64,000 nucleotides of DNA from Diacronema lutheri. Taxonomy: Eukaryota; Haptophyta; Pavlovophyceae; Pavlovales; Pavlovaceae. Below are positions 11,801 to 20,446 of this stretch, one piece after another. Positions within the stretch are counted from its first letter, which is position 1; each line of letters starts with the position of its first letter. The notes beneath the pieces are model-generated. The model was not told the origin of the DNA, did not search any database, and was given only the letters and a program-made list of their open reading frames with translations. Location: NCBI GenBank assembly GCA_019448385.1, contig JAGTXO010000017.1, positions 518,501 through 582,500 of the forward strand, written 5' to 3'. Made by a program: the position numbers and the translations under genes.

Positions 11801-14800
11801 GCCGTCTTCGTGGCGGAGGCGCGGGCGATCGTCGCGCGCTCCGCCGGCGGCGGCGCGCTGCTCGCGCCGGACGACGTGCGCGACCTGTGCGACGCGCAGA
11901 CGGACGCCGATCGCGCTGCGATCTGGGCGTCGGTGGGCGCGCACGAGGCGACGCGCATCTTCGCGCTCGTCACGCGCAACGCGAGCTTGGCGGGCGCGGC
12001 GCTGCTCGTGCTGCACACGCCGGCGGGCGCGCCGGCGCGCGCGCTCGGGCTCGTGGCGACGCGCTCGCGCGCGCCGTCGACGGGCGCGCCGCGCGACGCG
12101 CACAGGGCGCTGGTGCAGCGGTTGGACGTGCTGATGGACGCGATCGTCGCGGCGCGAGGCGCGTCGCCGCTCGAGCTCGAGCTCGCGCTCGCGCCCGAGC
12201 CGCAGAGCGCGTGCAACGCGCGTGCGGCCGCGCTGCTCTGCCTGCAGGCCGTCGCGGACGCGAGCGGCCGTCCCGCCGCTGAGGACGCGCTGGCCGCGCT
12301 CGACGACGCGCGCGGCATCGACCGGCACTGCCACGCCGTCCGGCAGCAGATCGAGGCGAAGCTCGCGTGGCGGCGCGCCGACGGCGCCGTCGGCGTTGAC
12401 GGCGCCGACGGCGCGCCCGCGCTCGCGCCTGCCGCCGCACCGCCGGCGTGCGCGCCGGCGCACGCTGCCGGCGAGGCGGCGGTCGACCAGGCGATCGTCA
12501 CGCGGGTGCGCGACGCGCTGCGCGCGTGGGCGACGACTGGCACCGCGCCCAGCGCGGCGGTGCTCGACGACGCCTGCGCCGCGTACACGGCGCGCGCACG
12601 CGCGCGCAAGGACGCGCGCACGGCGCTGGGCCCGACGCGCGCGGCCGAGCTGCTCGCCGCGGCCGCGCGCGGCGGAGCCGACGGGGCGGATGCCGCGCGC
12701 GCGCTGCTCGGCGGCACGCCGCGCCTGCTCGTCGTGCTCCTCTGCGTGCCCGTCGCCGCGCCGTCCGGCGAGCCGCCGCGCCCGGTCGGGCTGCTCGTCG
12801 CCGACCGGCCGACGGACGACTCGCGCCCGGCCGCGCTCGTGCGCTACGACTTTGCGCCGCTCGACGCGGACGTGGCCGTCGCCGTCGGCGCGCATGCCGT
12901 CGCGCTGGCCAGTGCGATCTGGCCGCTGCTCGCGGCCGAGGGGGAGCCGCGGCCATCGCCCGTCGTGCGCTCGCAGCCGCGCGGCGGCGACGATGGCGCG
13001 CGTGCGCTCGCAACGTTCGCGTGCCTCGACGCGCTGATGACCGCCAGCGTCGGCGCGCACGGCCTCGCGGGCGGCGCGGGCATGCTGCCCGCGCTGGTCG
13101 CGCGAGGCGCCGCGGCCGCCCAGCGCGAGCGGCAGCTGCGCGCGGCCGCCGAGAGGCTGGGCGGCACGGTCGCTGGGTGGCCGGACACGGGCGCGAGCGC
13201 GGCGGGCGCGAGCGTCGACGAGGAGGCGCGCACGTACGAGGTCGAGGCGGTCGTCGACGAGCGCCGCAAGGCGGGCAAGAAGGTGACGTTCCAGTTCCGG
13301 ATCAGGTGGCGGGGCTACGACGAGAGCGCCGACACGTGGGAGCCCGAGGCCAACGTGAGCAGCGACCTCGTCGCCCAGTTCCGCAAGACGCGCGACGAGC
13401 AGAAGCGGCGCGCGGGCGTATCGGGCAGCGGCAGCGGCGGCGCGGGCGCGGCGTCGGCATTGGCGTCGGCGCCGCTTCGCGCGCACGGCGAGTCGGGCGC
13501 CGCGGGCAAGCGCGCCGCGGCGGGTGCCGCCGCGAGCGCGCGCGACGCCGCGGGCGCGCGCGCGCCGAGCGTTCCCCGCGCGCGCGGCGTCGAGCGCGCG
13601 CGCGTGGACGAGCCCGCTGCGCCGAGCGCGCGCGCCGCCGGCGGCGCGACGGCGCGCACGCGCGTCAGCGTGCTCCCGGGCTTCGTGGTCAAGCGCTCGA
13701 CGCTCAACGCGGGGCCGCAGGCGGTGACGGCGCAGCCCGGTGCGCGGAAGGAGCTGCGGCGCATCGCGGCGGCCGTGCACAGGCTCACGACACAGGCGTA
13801 CCGCGTCATCAACAAGGTGGTGCGCGACGAGGCTGCGGTGGCGAGCGCGCAGGCCGTCGGCGCGGCGTCGGGCGGCCCGTCGACCAGCGTGCACACGTCG
13901 ACCACGATGGACAAGGGAACCGTCCGTGCGATCTTCTCGGCCATCGGCTGGCACAAGGACGAGAGCACGTACGGTGCAGCGCCCCGAGGCAAGCCCGCCG
14001 AGCAAGCCGCCGCGCAGACCAAGGCGGCGACGGCGCGCGCCGTCGGCGAGATGGCCGAGGGCGTCCAGCCCGTCTGCGCGGTGGGCCTCACGGAGATCCT
14101 CGAGGCGGAGGCGACGCAGGTGTCCACCGCGTGCCTGATGCATCCATCGCGCGTCGTGAACGGGCTGCTCCGCGACGTCGTCCGCGCGGCAGTCGAGCGC
14201 GACGAGGCGCTCGTCGCGCTGCCCGAGATGCAGCGAAACGCGCGCGTGCGCGAGCTGTGCGAGCGGCTGCTGCGCGGCGACGTGGAGGGCGCGCGCGTCG
14301 GCTGCCCCGCCGCGCTCGACCGCCACCTGCCCGACATGGTCCTCCACAAGATCGACTACAAGTGCACGCCCACGAAAAGGTGGAACTACGACCGGCACAC
14401 GACGCGCTACTTCCTCGTGCAGATCCGCACCCTGCAGCACGTGGCCGAGGGGCAGGCGCTGCTCTGCCGGCTCGCGCACATCCACACGCAGCTGACCGGA
14501 CGGCCGCCGCGGTACAATGTGGCGCCGCTGCGCACGCACAATGTGCGCGCGAGGCGTGGCTGCCGCTGCCGCCGCCGAGCGCCCAAGCGCGCGCGCCGCC
14601 GCCGTGCGCGCCGCCCCGCGGCCAGGTTGGTCACGCGCCCGCGCGCTCGCGCGCCGCGCGCTGCGCGCAGGTGCCGCGCAACGTGCGCCTCGCCGCGAGC
14701 GCCATCTGGGTGACGCTTTCGGATGACGAGCGCAAGGAGCTGCGCGCGCGGCTCAAGGCGCTGGACCTGCGCGACCACGATGGCGAGCCGATCAAGTGGA

Positions 14801-16395
14801 CAGGCACAAACGGCAACACCCCGCCGATGTCGGACGTGCGCGTCAGGTACGCGGTCTTTGCGACGCGCTTCGACATCTCCAACCGCGTCTTCGACTACGC
14901 CGGGCGCGAGCGGCCGCCGGCCGATCTGCCGTGGCACGCGCGGCGCTCGTGGGTTGGCCTCGCGCCGCTGCCGCGCGTGCCGCTCCCGGGCCGGCAGCCC
15001 GTCAAGTCGGTGGTGACAGATGGCGTCGCCGTGCACGCCGTCGGGACCGTCCTCGTGCCGAAGGCGCAGGCGCCGGCCGGCGGCTCGGGCGTCCTGCACC
15101 GCTGGCGCCGGCCGGACGGGCGCATCGCCGTCGCGCTCGGCTCCGAGCTGCGGCGGGCGATCGACGTCGAGGCGGCGGTCGTCGTCGCGGCCGACCCGAA
15201 CATGGGCAACATCACCACCTACTCTGCGCACGTCGGGCGGGCGGCCGTCTGGCGGCAGTTCACGCAGCGCGCGCGCGCGCGCGCCGCGGGCTTTGCGCGC
15301 GAGACGGCCAAGACCAACGCGGCGCGGCGGCGCGTGCGCAAGGACGGGCGCGGCGAGGAGTTCAGCGTGGAGGCGGACGAGGCGCGGCTTGGCGAGGCGC
15401 ACAGCGCCAAGGTGCTCGGCGAGGGCGAGTTCCACGCCTTCCACCGCGAGAGCGCGCGGGTGCGCGAGCGCGCCGCCGAGCACGTGTACGACGCGCCGGC
15501 GCGCCGGAAGGAGCGCTGGCGGCGCGACAGCGGCGGGCGGTCCAACGCGGCGCGCGTCGCCGAGGCGCTCATCGCGGCGCACTGTGTCGACGGCGTGACG
15601 CGCGACCGGCTGCTCGTGTGCGTGGGCAAGTGGCTGCGCGACCACAAGGGCGCGCAGCCCAAGGGCGCGCCGCCCGCCTTCCAGGTGGGGCTGCTGCGCG
15701 AGCTGCGGCGGCGCGGCGTCGCGGCCGTCTTCGTGCCCGAGCCGTACACGTCGATGCACTGCTCGATGCCGCGGCTCGCCAAGGGCGGCAGGCTGCAGCG
15801 CTGCGGCGCGGAGCTCGCGCAGAACCCGCGCCTGCCCGTGGCAAAGGGCGGCACGCGCACGGTGCACGCGCTCGTCATCTGCCCGGCGTGCAACGGCGGC
15901 AAGAAGCCCGTGCACCGCGACTACAACGCCGCGCGCAACATCTTCTACGACGTGCACGACATGGCGGCGCACGCGGCCGGGCGCGACACCACGTCGACGC
16001 CTGAGCGCTTTGCCCTCGTGCTCGCCTGGTGGGCGCGCGGCGAGGTGTGGGAGCGTGAGGAGCGCATGGTGCACGGCGAGGGCGACGACTGCGACGACGA
16101 GTGCGACGGCGACGACGAGGGCGACGACGAGGGCGACGACGACGACGACGACGATGGCAGCGGCGACGGCGGCGGCGGCGAGGGCGACGGCGAGGGCGAC
16201 GGCGACGGAGGCGGCGGCGGCGACGACGACGATGACGGCGGGGGAGGCGGCGGCGGCGACGGCGGTGGCGACGACGGCGGCGGGCGCGGCGGCGGTGGCG
16301 GCGGCGGCTCTCGCGCCCGCACCCCCGCCCGCGGAGCTGCCAGCGCCAGTGCCGGCGGCGGCAGCGCGCGCGGGCCGAAGCGCGGCCGGCGTTGA
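2..16395 (+). CDS. Giant multidomain protein: Ulp1-like protease, YqaJ-like nuclease, chromodomain, Fanzor1 RuvC
   Basis: The first exon is open from the left edge to 14542; a 128-base intron (14543-14670, GT-AG, phase 0) joins it to 14671-16395. Residues are numbered from base 68. A Ulp1/C48-like site shows H1713, D1736, Q1777 and C1782. A PD-(D/E)XK YqaJ-like fold shows E3218, D3256 (SPDGL), E3271 and K3273 (VEVKT) and Q3294. A chromodomain lies at 13231-13400 (IRWRGY, DTWEPE). The Fanzor1 part runs from about 13740 and carries RuvC aspartate D at 15193 (AADPNMGN), glutamate E at 15739 (PEPYTS) and the last aspartate at 15919 (HRDYNAARN). The first 1,100 codons are Ala/Arg-rich and may hide in-frame introns, for example 212-340. 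The length of more than 5,300 residues is therefore an upper bound, and the 5' end is missing. Programmed RNA-guided DNA cutting is known for the Fanzor family; activity here is inferred. Confidence 0.75.
3470..4735 (+). repeat. Coding minisatellite, 57-base unit with 342-base higher-order repeat
   Basis: A 57-base unit encodes a 19-residue Ala-rich peptide (core APLVAAAAALQAASDG, VFP). Variant units occur in a fixed order, so the blocks starting at 3541, 3883 and 4225 repeat every 342 bases (six units). The unit length is a multiple of three, so the frame is kept. The array lies just before the protease domain. Confidence 0.95.
4857..5560 (+). other. Ulp1/C48-like cysteine protease domain inside the giant protein
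   Basis: Within the giant frame the order His-Asp-Gln-Cys is clear: GHFTALRL gives the His, LVDTL the Asp, and AAQRGATCG the oxyanion Gln and nucleophile Cys. This is the residue order of Ulp1/SENP (C48) deSUMOylating proteases. The Gln-Cys spacing is four residues rather than the usual five. Ulp1-like domains are common in eukaryotic DNA transposons such as some MULE and KDZ elements. The role here, either cutting the large protein into parts or removing SUMO, is inference. Confidence 0.6.
5650..5870 (+). repeat. GCC/GCN triplet-rich tract (poly-Ala, poly-Pro)
   Basis: Near-pure GCC and CCG triplets encode runs of alanine and proline between the protease-like segment and the next region of the giant protein. 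This is low-complexity linker sequence. Confidence 0.8.
9600..10080 (+). other. YqaJ-like PD-(D/E)XK nuclease domain inside the giant protein
   Basis: The segment has GILGEAVALRKLA (first acidic residue), SPDGL (active-site Asp), LVEVKT (ExK) and HRDQLQLGMHVLG (Gln motif), in the order found in YqaJ/lambda-exonuclease-like alkaline nucleases used by viruses and some transposons. All expected catalytic residues are present. A helper role in recombination or end processing during element movement is inferred. Confidence 0.7.
13225..13410 (+). other. Chromodomain inside the giant protein
   Basis: The frame reads TYEVEAVVDERRK, then QFRIRWRGYDESADTWEPE, a textbook chromodomain with its aromatic cage positions (Y of TYEVE, W and Y of WRGY) kept. 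Chromodomains in retrotransposon integrases steer insertion toward marked histones. A similar targeting role next to a Fanzor nuclease is inference. Confidence 0.85.
16072..16392 (+). repeat. GAC/GGC triplet tract encoding acidic Asp/Gly tail of Fanzor
   Basis: The C-terminal 100 residues after the RuvC core are almost only Asp, Glu and Gly, then a short Arg/Ala part ending GPKRGRR. The DNA is an imperfect (GAC/GGC)n tract. The basic end could be a nuclear localisation signal. Confidence 0.85.
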
Positions 16396-16815
16396 CGCAC
16401 GGCCGAGCCGCGCAGCGGTCGACGCTTTGCGGGCTCTGCCCAGGTCGCGCGCGGCTGGCGACGCGTGCCGCGCGCGGCACGACCGTGCACGCCGCCACCC
16501 GTGGCCGAGCGCGCCGCACCAGCCGGCCCGCTCCAACCGCCGTGCGGATCACGGACGCTCGCTACGGCTCGTCGGCGCGCGTCACCTGCGCCGGCGGCCA
16601 CGGCGCCGTCTGCTCCGGCCTCGTCGCGAGCAGCCCGACCGCTGCTCGCCGCCCGCACGCCGCCGCAGCAACGCTGCGCGTCGTGCTCCCCCGCTCGCCA
16701 AACGCGAAGAGCTCCCTCTCAAGGACGTCCTTCCGAACGGCCCGCGCTGCACTCGGGGCGCGATCGTGCCCCTGATCGGATTTGGCTTGACCATCTATAC
16801 TAATATAATATAAGG
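16396..16815 (+). other. Region just 3' of the Fanzor stop; candidate guide-RNA / right-end zone
   Basis: About 400 GC-rich bases follow the stop codon and end abruptly in an AT-rich stretch around 16790-16815 (tatactaatataatataagg). In TnpB and Fanzor elements the guide (omega) RNA usually overlaps or follows the nuclease ORF and ends at the element's right boundary. Position is the only evidence; I did not confirm a fold or boundary. Confidence 0.25.
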
Positions 16816-16863
16816 GGGCGCTGCCCTGGGGCTGGAGACCCCGCCGGGGGGCGGGGGGCCGTT

Positions 16864-18090
16864 TTACCTAAATGCCGGACTAGAATGCACGGAGTCGAGG
16901 CTTGTGAGCGACCGAGGCTTGAAGGCCTGCCGGCCGGGTTTGAGGCTGCGACACGTTTGGCCGTCTCGGCGTGTGGCAGTGACGACGGCCGGCGGCCGGT
17001 GGAGGACCACGTCGAAGTGGCGGACCGGGTGTGAGGCGAGGGCGGGCGGTTGGTGCAGGGGAAGGCGCGTGGAGGCGGATATGCGTAGCGTCGAGGCAGT
17101 GGCGGTGTGAGGGGCGGCGCGCGCATGGCGGCCGCGCCGCGGTCGGTCCGACGGCGCGAGCTGCGGCGTGATCGCGGACGGTGGTGGCGCGCATCGGCTA
17201 GCATCCCTCGGGTAGCGCGAGTTGGCCGGCAAGCGGGCCGGCGGCGGCGGCGGCGTTCGCGACGTTGGCGGCGACGGGCTCGTCGTGGCCGAGGACGCGA
17301 TACACGCGCTTGGAGTCGTTGAAGTAAGCGAGGCGCCGGCGTGCGTGGTGCCAGGCGCGGCGCTGCCGGTCGTGTCTGTCGCGTTGTCTGCCGTGCCCAG
17401 GGTGCGCGCGCCGCCGCCGCGCGCAGCCACGTGCGCACCGGTCGGTGCCAGGCGTTGGCGCACGGCACGGCCACCCGTGCCGGCGGACGCGGCGGGAGCG
17501 TCCGCCGCGGAGCGACTGATGCCGGTGGCGGCAACCGTTGCGCTAAGCGTTGTGCCGTCCGTCGTGCGGCGGGCGCCGCCGAGCGTGAGCGGGCCACCGC
17601 CGGCGTGCGCGTTGAGAACCGGGTGGCTCGCCGGACGAACAGCACGCACGAGTCCGGGAGAAGCAGCGAGGCCGGCGGCGGCCAATGCTCCTTTGAGCGC
17701 AGCGCCGTTGGTCGTGTCGCGTGCGGCGCCGAGCGGGCGGACGCCGCCGCAGGCGTGCGCGTGCGCGGCAGTCGGCGCGAGGCGCGGGCGCACGTCACGG
17801 CGACCGAAGCCTCCGGAGGGCGAGTGCGTGCGTGGCTTGCCACCGCCACCGCGCGGCGGCTCGGTCTTGGCGGCGCGCGCCAGCGCTGGCTGGGCGGCGG
17901 CGCGCGGCGGCGACGGCAGCGACGGCGACGGCGGTGGCGAAACGCACGGGTCGTCCGGGGGAGCGGGCGAGGGTAGCACGCAGCACTCGGTGGCAGGGAA
18001 TGCCGCAAATGCTTCGCGCGCCATCTCGGAAGAGCGCGGCCGCCCAGCGTGCTGAGGAGGAGAGGCTCTCGCTTGGTTGAGGCTGGTCAT
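16864..18090 (-). CDS. Low-complexity open frame of unknown function
   Basis: A 408-codon frame starts with ATG at 18090 (MTSLNQARASPPQH). It is rich in Pro, Ala, Ser, Thr and Arg. It contains three loosely similar blocks built around RLAPT-H-GG-LG-A-T, suggesting internal duplication. No known domain is seen. In DNA this GC-rich, long frames arise by chance on both strands, and an overlapping plus frame of 277 codons is also open. It could be a second ORF of the neighbouring element or noncoding. Confidence 0.25.
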   Translation of the reverse strand: MTSLNQARASPPQHAGRPRSSEMAREAFAAFPATECCVLPSPAPPDDPCVSPPPSPSLPSPPRAAAQPALARAAKTEPPRGGGGKPRTHSPSGGFGRRDVRPRLAPTAAHAHACGGVRPLGAARDTTNGAALKGALAAAGLAASPGLVRAVRPASHPVLNAHAGGGPLTLGGARRTTDGTTLSATVAATGISRSAADAPAASAGTGGRAVRQRLAPTGAHVAARGGGARTLGTADNATDTTGSAAPGTTHAGASLTSTTPSACIASSATTSPSPPTSRTPPPPPARLPANSRYPRDASRCAPPPSAITPQLAPSDRPRRGRHARAAPHTATASTLRISASTRLPLHQPPALASHPVRHFDVVLHRPPAVVTATRRDGQTCRSLKPGRQAFKPRSLTSLDSVHSSPAFR

Positions 18091-18240
18091 CTACCAAAAA
18101 GTGCGCCATCTCCGACCGTTTTCACGTTGGCCGGTTCAAAATGACAAACTCGTGGGACAAAACGTTCGATTGGCCAATTCAATTCGATTGGCTGGTCATA
18201 TACCAAAATGACGAACCCGTCTGACAAAAATCGTTCTGGA
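18083..18240. repeat. Diverged short tandem repeats in AT-richer intergenic DNA
   Basis: The phrase ggctggtcat(c/a)taccaaaa occurs at 18083 and again near 18191. A second shared part, caaaatgac-aa-tcgt-gacaaaa-cgttc, occurs near 18137 and 18204. The copies are imperfect and about 70-110 bases apart. They lie between the mobile region and the methyltransferase gene. Confidence 0.6.
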
Positions 18241-18267
18241 TTATAGCATCCCAGGGCTCGGTGTCCA

Positions 18268-18294
18268 CCTCAGCTCTGTTTTAAAAAGCTGAGG
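18268..18294. other. Small hairpin
   Basis: An exact 8-base inverted repeat (cctcagct / agctgagg) encloses an 11-base AT-rich loop. It lies in the 18241-18477 spacer after the stop of the minus-strand methyltransferase gene. The role is unknown. Confidence 0.5.
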
Positions 18295-18477
18295 GGTCTC
18301 CAGGATACTAACGGCGCTTACGTCAGGACAGCGGGGTCAGCACCAGCTGCGGGGGAATCGAGTAGCCACCAATGTCGTCGATTCTAATTGCTCTGAGATC
18401 GTACTAACAACGAGCTCAGTCAGAGAGCAATGGAGAGCGACTGAGCGAGGCATGACTCCGCGACTCCGCGTGCGAGG

Positions 18478-20349
18478 TCAACTCACGGCGAAGAAGCCGA
18501 CGGTCAAGTACGCGCCCTCCTCGTACATTGGGTTGAGCGGGTGGTCGGCCGCCGCGCCACTCACGCGCAGCACGGCGACCGACCGGCCGACGTGCGCGGC
18601 CGCGCCGTGCACGAGGCGCACGAGCAGCCCGGCCTCCTGAGCGACGGCGCCTGAGCACGAGCACGAGACGAGCACGCCGCCCGGCGCGACGAGCTGCAGC
18701 GCCGCCGCATTGAGCGCCTCGTACTTGCGCTTTGCGCGCTCGAGCGAGCGCGCGGACGGCGCGAGCTTGGGCGGGTCGAGCACGACGACGTCGTACGGCA
18801 CCCACGCGCCGCCCGCGCGCTCGGCCTCGCGCTTGGCGCGCAGCTCGGCCGCCATCCAACCCTCAACCTCCGCGCGCACGAGCGTCACGCGCTCGGCGAG
18901 CCCGTTGGCGCGCGCGTTCGCGCCCGCCGTCGCGATCGCGTCGGCCGACGAGTCCACGGCGACGACGTCGACGGCGTCGCCGCCAGCGAGCGCGGCGTTG
19001 AGCGCAAAGCCGGCCGAGTGGCAACACAGGTCGAGCACGCGCACGCGCGCGCCGCGCGCGCCGGCCGCGGCCTTGGCCGCGAGCGCCGACGCGACGAGGG
19101 TGCGGATCGCGAGCCGATTCTCGCGCTGGTCGCAGTAAAAGCCGGTCTTCTGCCCGGAGAGCGGGTTGCACACGTACGACAGGCCCGACTCGCGCACCGT
19201 CGCCGCGCGCAGGTCGATGCCCAGCCCGAGGGCACTCGCGACGAGCGCGTCGTCGCCGTCACCGTCGCCCGCACGCGGCGCGTCGCCGGCGGCGCCCGCG
19301 CCGTCCATGTCAGCCTGCTCCACCTCGCCCTCGTCGGCCGTCTCGGCGGCGCCCGCCACACCCTCGCCATCCGCCACCTCGTCCTCCGCGCCGCGCGCCT
19401 CTCCCTCCCTCCGCCAGCCATCCTGTCGCAGCCGCGCCTCGCTCCGCCTCCACAGCACGAACGCACCGCCGCGCGCGGGCGGCGCGCCGTCGACCGGCGC
19501 GACGGCCTCGTCGGCGAGCGCGCGCACGGCCGCCTCGACCTCCTCGCGGTGCACCTCGCACCACAGCGCCGACGACGAGACGACGACGACGCGGCCGAGA
19601 ACGTCGACGACAAGGCCCGAGAGCCGGTCACCCTCGCCGTTCACCCACCGGTACGCGCTCGTCTCGCCGGACGGCACGCCGACGAGCCGGCGGCGGAGCG
19701 CGAGCGCGGCGGCGAGCCGCTCGCGTAACAGCGGGCCAAGCTCGTACGCGCTGCCCGCACCCGCCTCTGCCTCCACACCCGCATCTGCGCCCGCGCCCGC
19801 GTCCGCGAGCGCGCCAGTCGCGTCCACGCCGGCGCGCGCCTTGCGCGCGCGCGCCTGCGCGTTGCGCGCGCTTTGGAGGGCGGCGCGCGCGATCGGCTCG
19901 TTCGCGTTGCGCAGCAGCCGCACGCGGAACATCGAGGCGCCGTTGTAAGGGCCCCAGCCGACGGTCGCGCCAAGCCCATCCGTCACGCGCACGAGCTGCG
20001 CGGGCTGCAGGCCGGGCGGCGGAGGGTTGAGCGCGCCACCGTACACGAGCGGCGAGCCCTCCTTGAAAAGACGCGCCTTGCCGCGGCGCAGCGTCACCGC
20101 CGGATACCGCTCCGCACCGCCGAGCGCAGCGGACGCCGCCGGCGGCGGCGTGTCGGCCGGCGCGTCGGCCGGCGCGGGCGGCGCGGGCCGCGCGGCTTGC
20201 GGCTGCGCGCGCGGCGACTTGACGGCGCGCGCAGCGGACGCCGCCGAGCCAGATGCGCCCACGCGCGCGCCGCCGCCCGCCGCGCCCGCCGCGCCCGCCG
20301 CGCCGCGGGCGAGGACGCTCGCGAGCAAGAGACGGCCGACGATGGCCAT
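18478..20349 (-). CDS. RlmI-type SAM-dependent rRNA (cytosine-5) methyltransferase, likely organellar
   Basis: A single exon of 623 codons; I chose ATG 20349 because it begins a hydrophobic targeting-like leader ([16 protein letters not shown]). The C-terminal half matches the RlmI/YccW family, which methylates C1962 of bacterial 23S r[17 protein letters not shown] lies near residue 396, the SAM-binding [15 protein letters not shown] near 437, the DPP catalytic loop ([11 protein letters not shown]) near 521, and SCSCSG follows. An Ala-rich, acidic insert (around residues 310-370) splits the fold. Bacterial members are about 400 residues long; the extra length is the leader and insert. The gene is divergent from the ABC1 kinase, with 97 bases between start codons. 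Plastid location is inferred. Confidence 0.85.
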   Translation of the reverse strand: MAIVGRLLLASVLARGAAGAAGAAGGGARVGASGSAASAARAVKSPRAQPQAARPAPPAPADAPADTPPPAASAALGGAERYPAVTLRRGKARLFKEGSPLVYGGALNPPPPGLQPAQLVRVTDGLGATVGWGPYNGASMFRVRLLRNANEPIARAALQSARNAQARARKARAGVDATGALADAGAGADAGVEAEAGAGSAYELGPLLRERLAAALALRRRLVGVPSGETSAYRWVNGEGDRLSGLVVDVLGRVVVVSSSALWCEVHREEVEAAVRALADEAVAPVDGAPPARGGAFVLWRRSEARLRQDGWRREGEARGAEDEVADGEGVAGAAETADEGEVEQADMDGAGAAGDAPRAGDGDGDDALVASALGLGIDLRAATVRESGLSYVCNPLSGQKTGFYCDQRENRLAIRTLVASALAAKAAAGARGARVRVLDLCCHSAGFALNAALAGGDAVDVVAVDSSADAIATAGANARANGLAERVTLVRAEVEGWMAAELRAKREAERAGGAWVPYDVVVLDPPKLAPSARSLERAKRKYEALNAAALQLVAPGGVLVSCSCSGAVAQEAGLLVRLVHGAAAHVGRSVAVLRVSGAAADHPLNPMYEEGAYLTVGFFAVS

Positions 20350-20446
20350 CGTCCACGAGGGCCGCTCGTGCCCGGAACGGCGGAATTCGAAGACTGCCAT
20401 ATGGGAGTATTCATTTCTAAATTTGAGCGTGGGTCGCATCGAGAGG
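20350..20446. promoter_or_regulatory. Shared divergent promoter, methyltransferase / ABC1 kinase
   Basis: Only 97 bases separate the two start codons. The middle is AT-richer (catatgggagtattcatttc). No clear TATA box is visible. Confidence 0.45.

Larger units (their letters stand above)
1..16815 (+). mobile_element. Fanzor1-bearing large mobile element (left end outside window)
   Basis: The interval is filled by one giant coding region ending in a Fanzor1 RuvC nuclease. The other recognisable domains (Ulp1-like protease, YqaJ-like nuclease, chromodomain) are all ones often carried by eukaryotic transposons or large DNA viruses. The frame is open at base 2, so the element extends left of the window and its left terminus cannot be seen. 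The right limit is inferred from an abrupt AT-rich stretch near 16790-16815, about 400 bases after the stop codon. I found no terminal inverted repeat or target-site duplication, because only one side is visible, and no classical DDE transposase or tyrosine recombinase. A decayed giant-virus insertion is the main alternative. Confidence 0.5.

Noticed and set aside
9416-14539. 1,707-codon minus-strand frame
   Set aside because: Antisense shadow of the YqaJ and chromodomain region; no recognisable domain.
12448-14670. Plus frame upstream of the RuvC exon read as one 1,315-codon protein
   Set aside because: Before 14671 this frame is an Arg/Ala-rich shadow; the chromodomain lies in another frame and splicing joins them.
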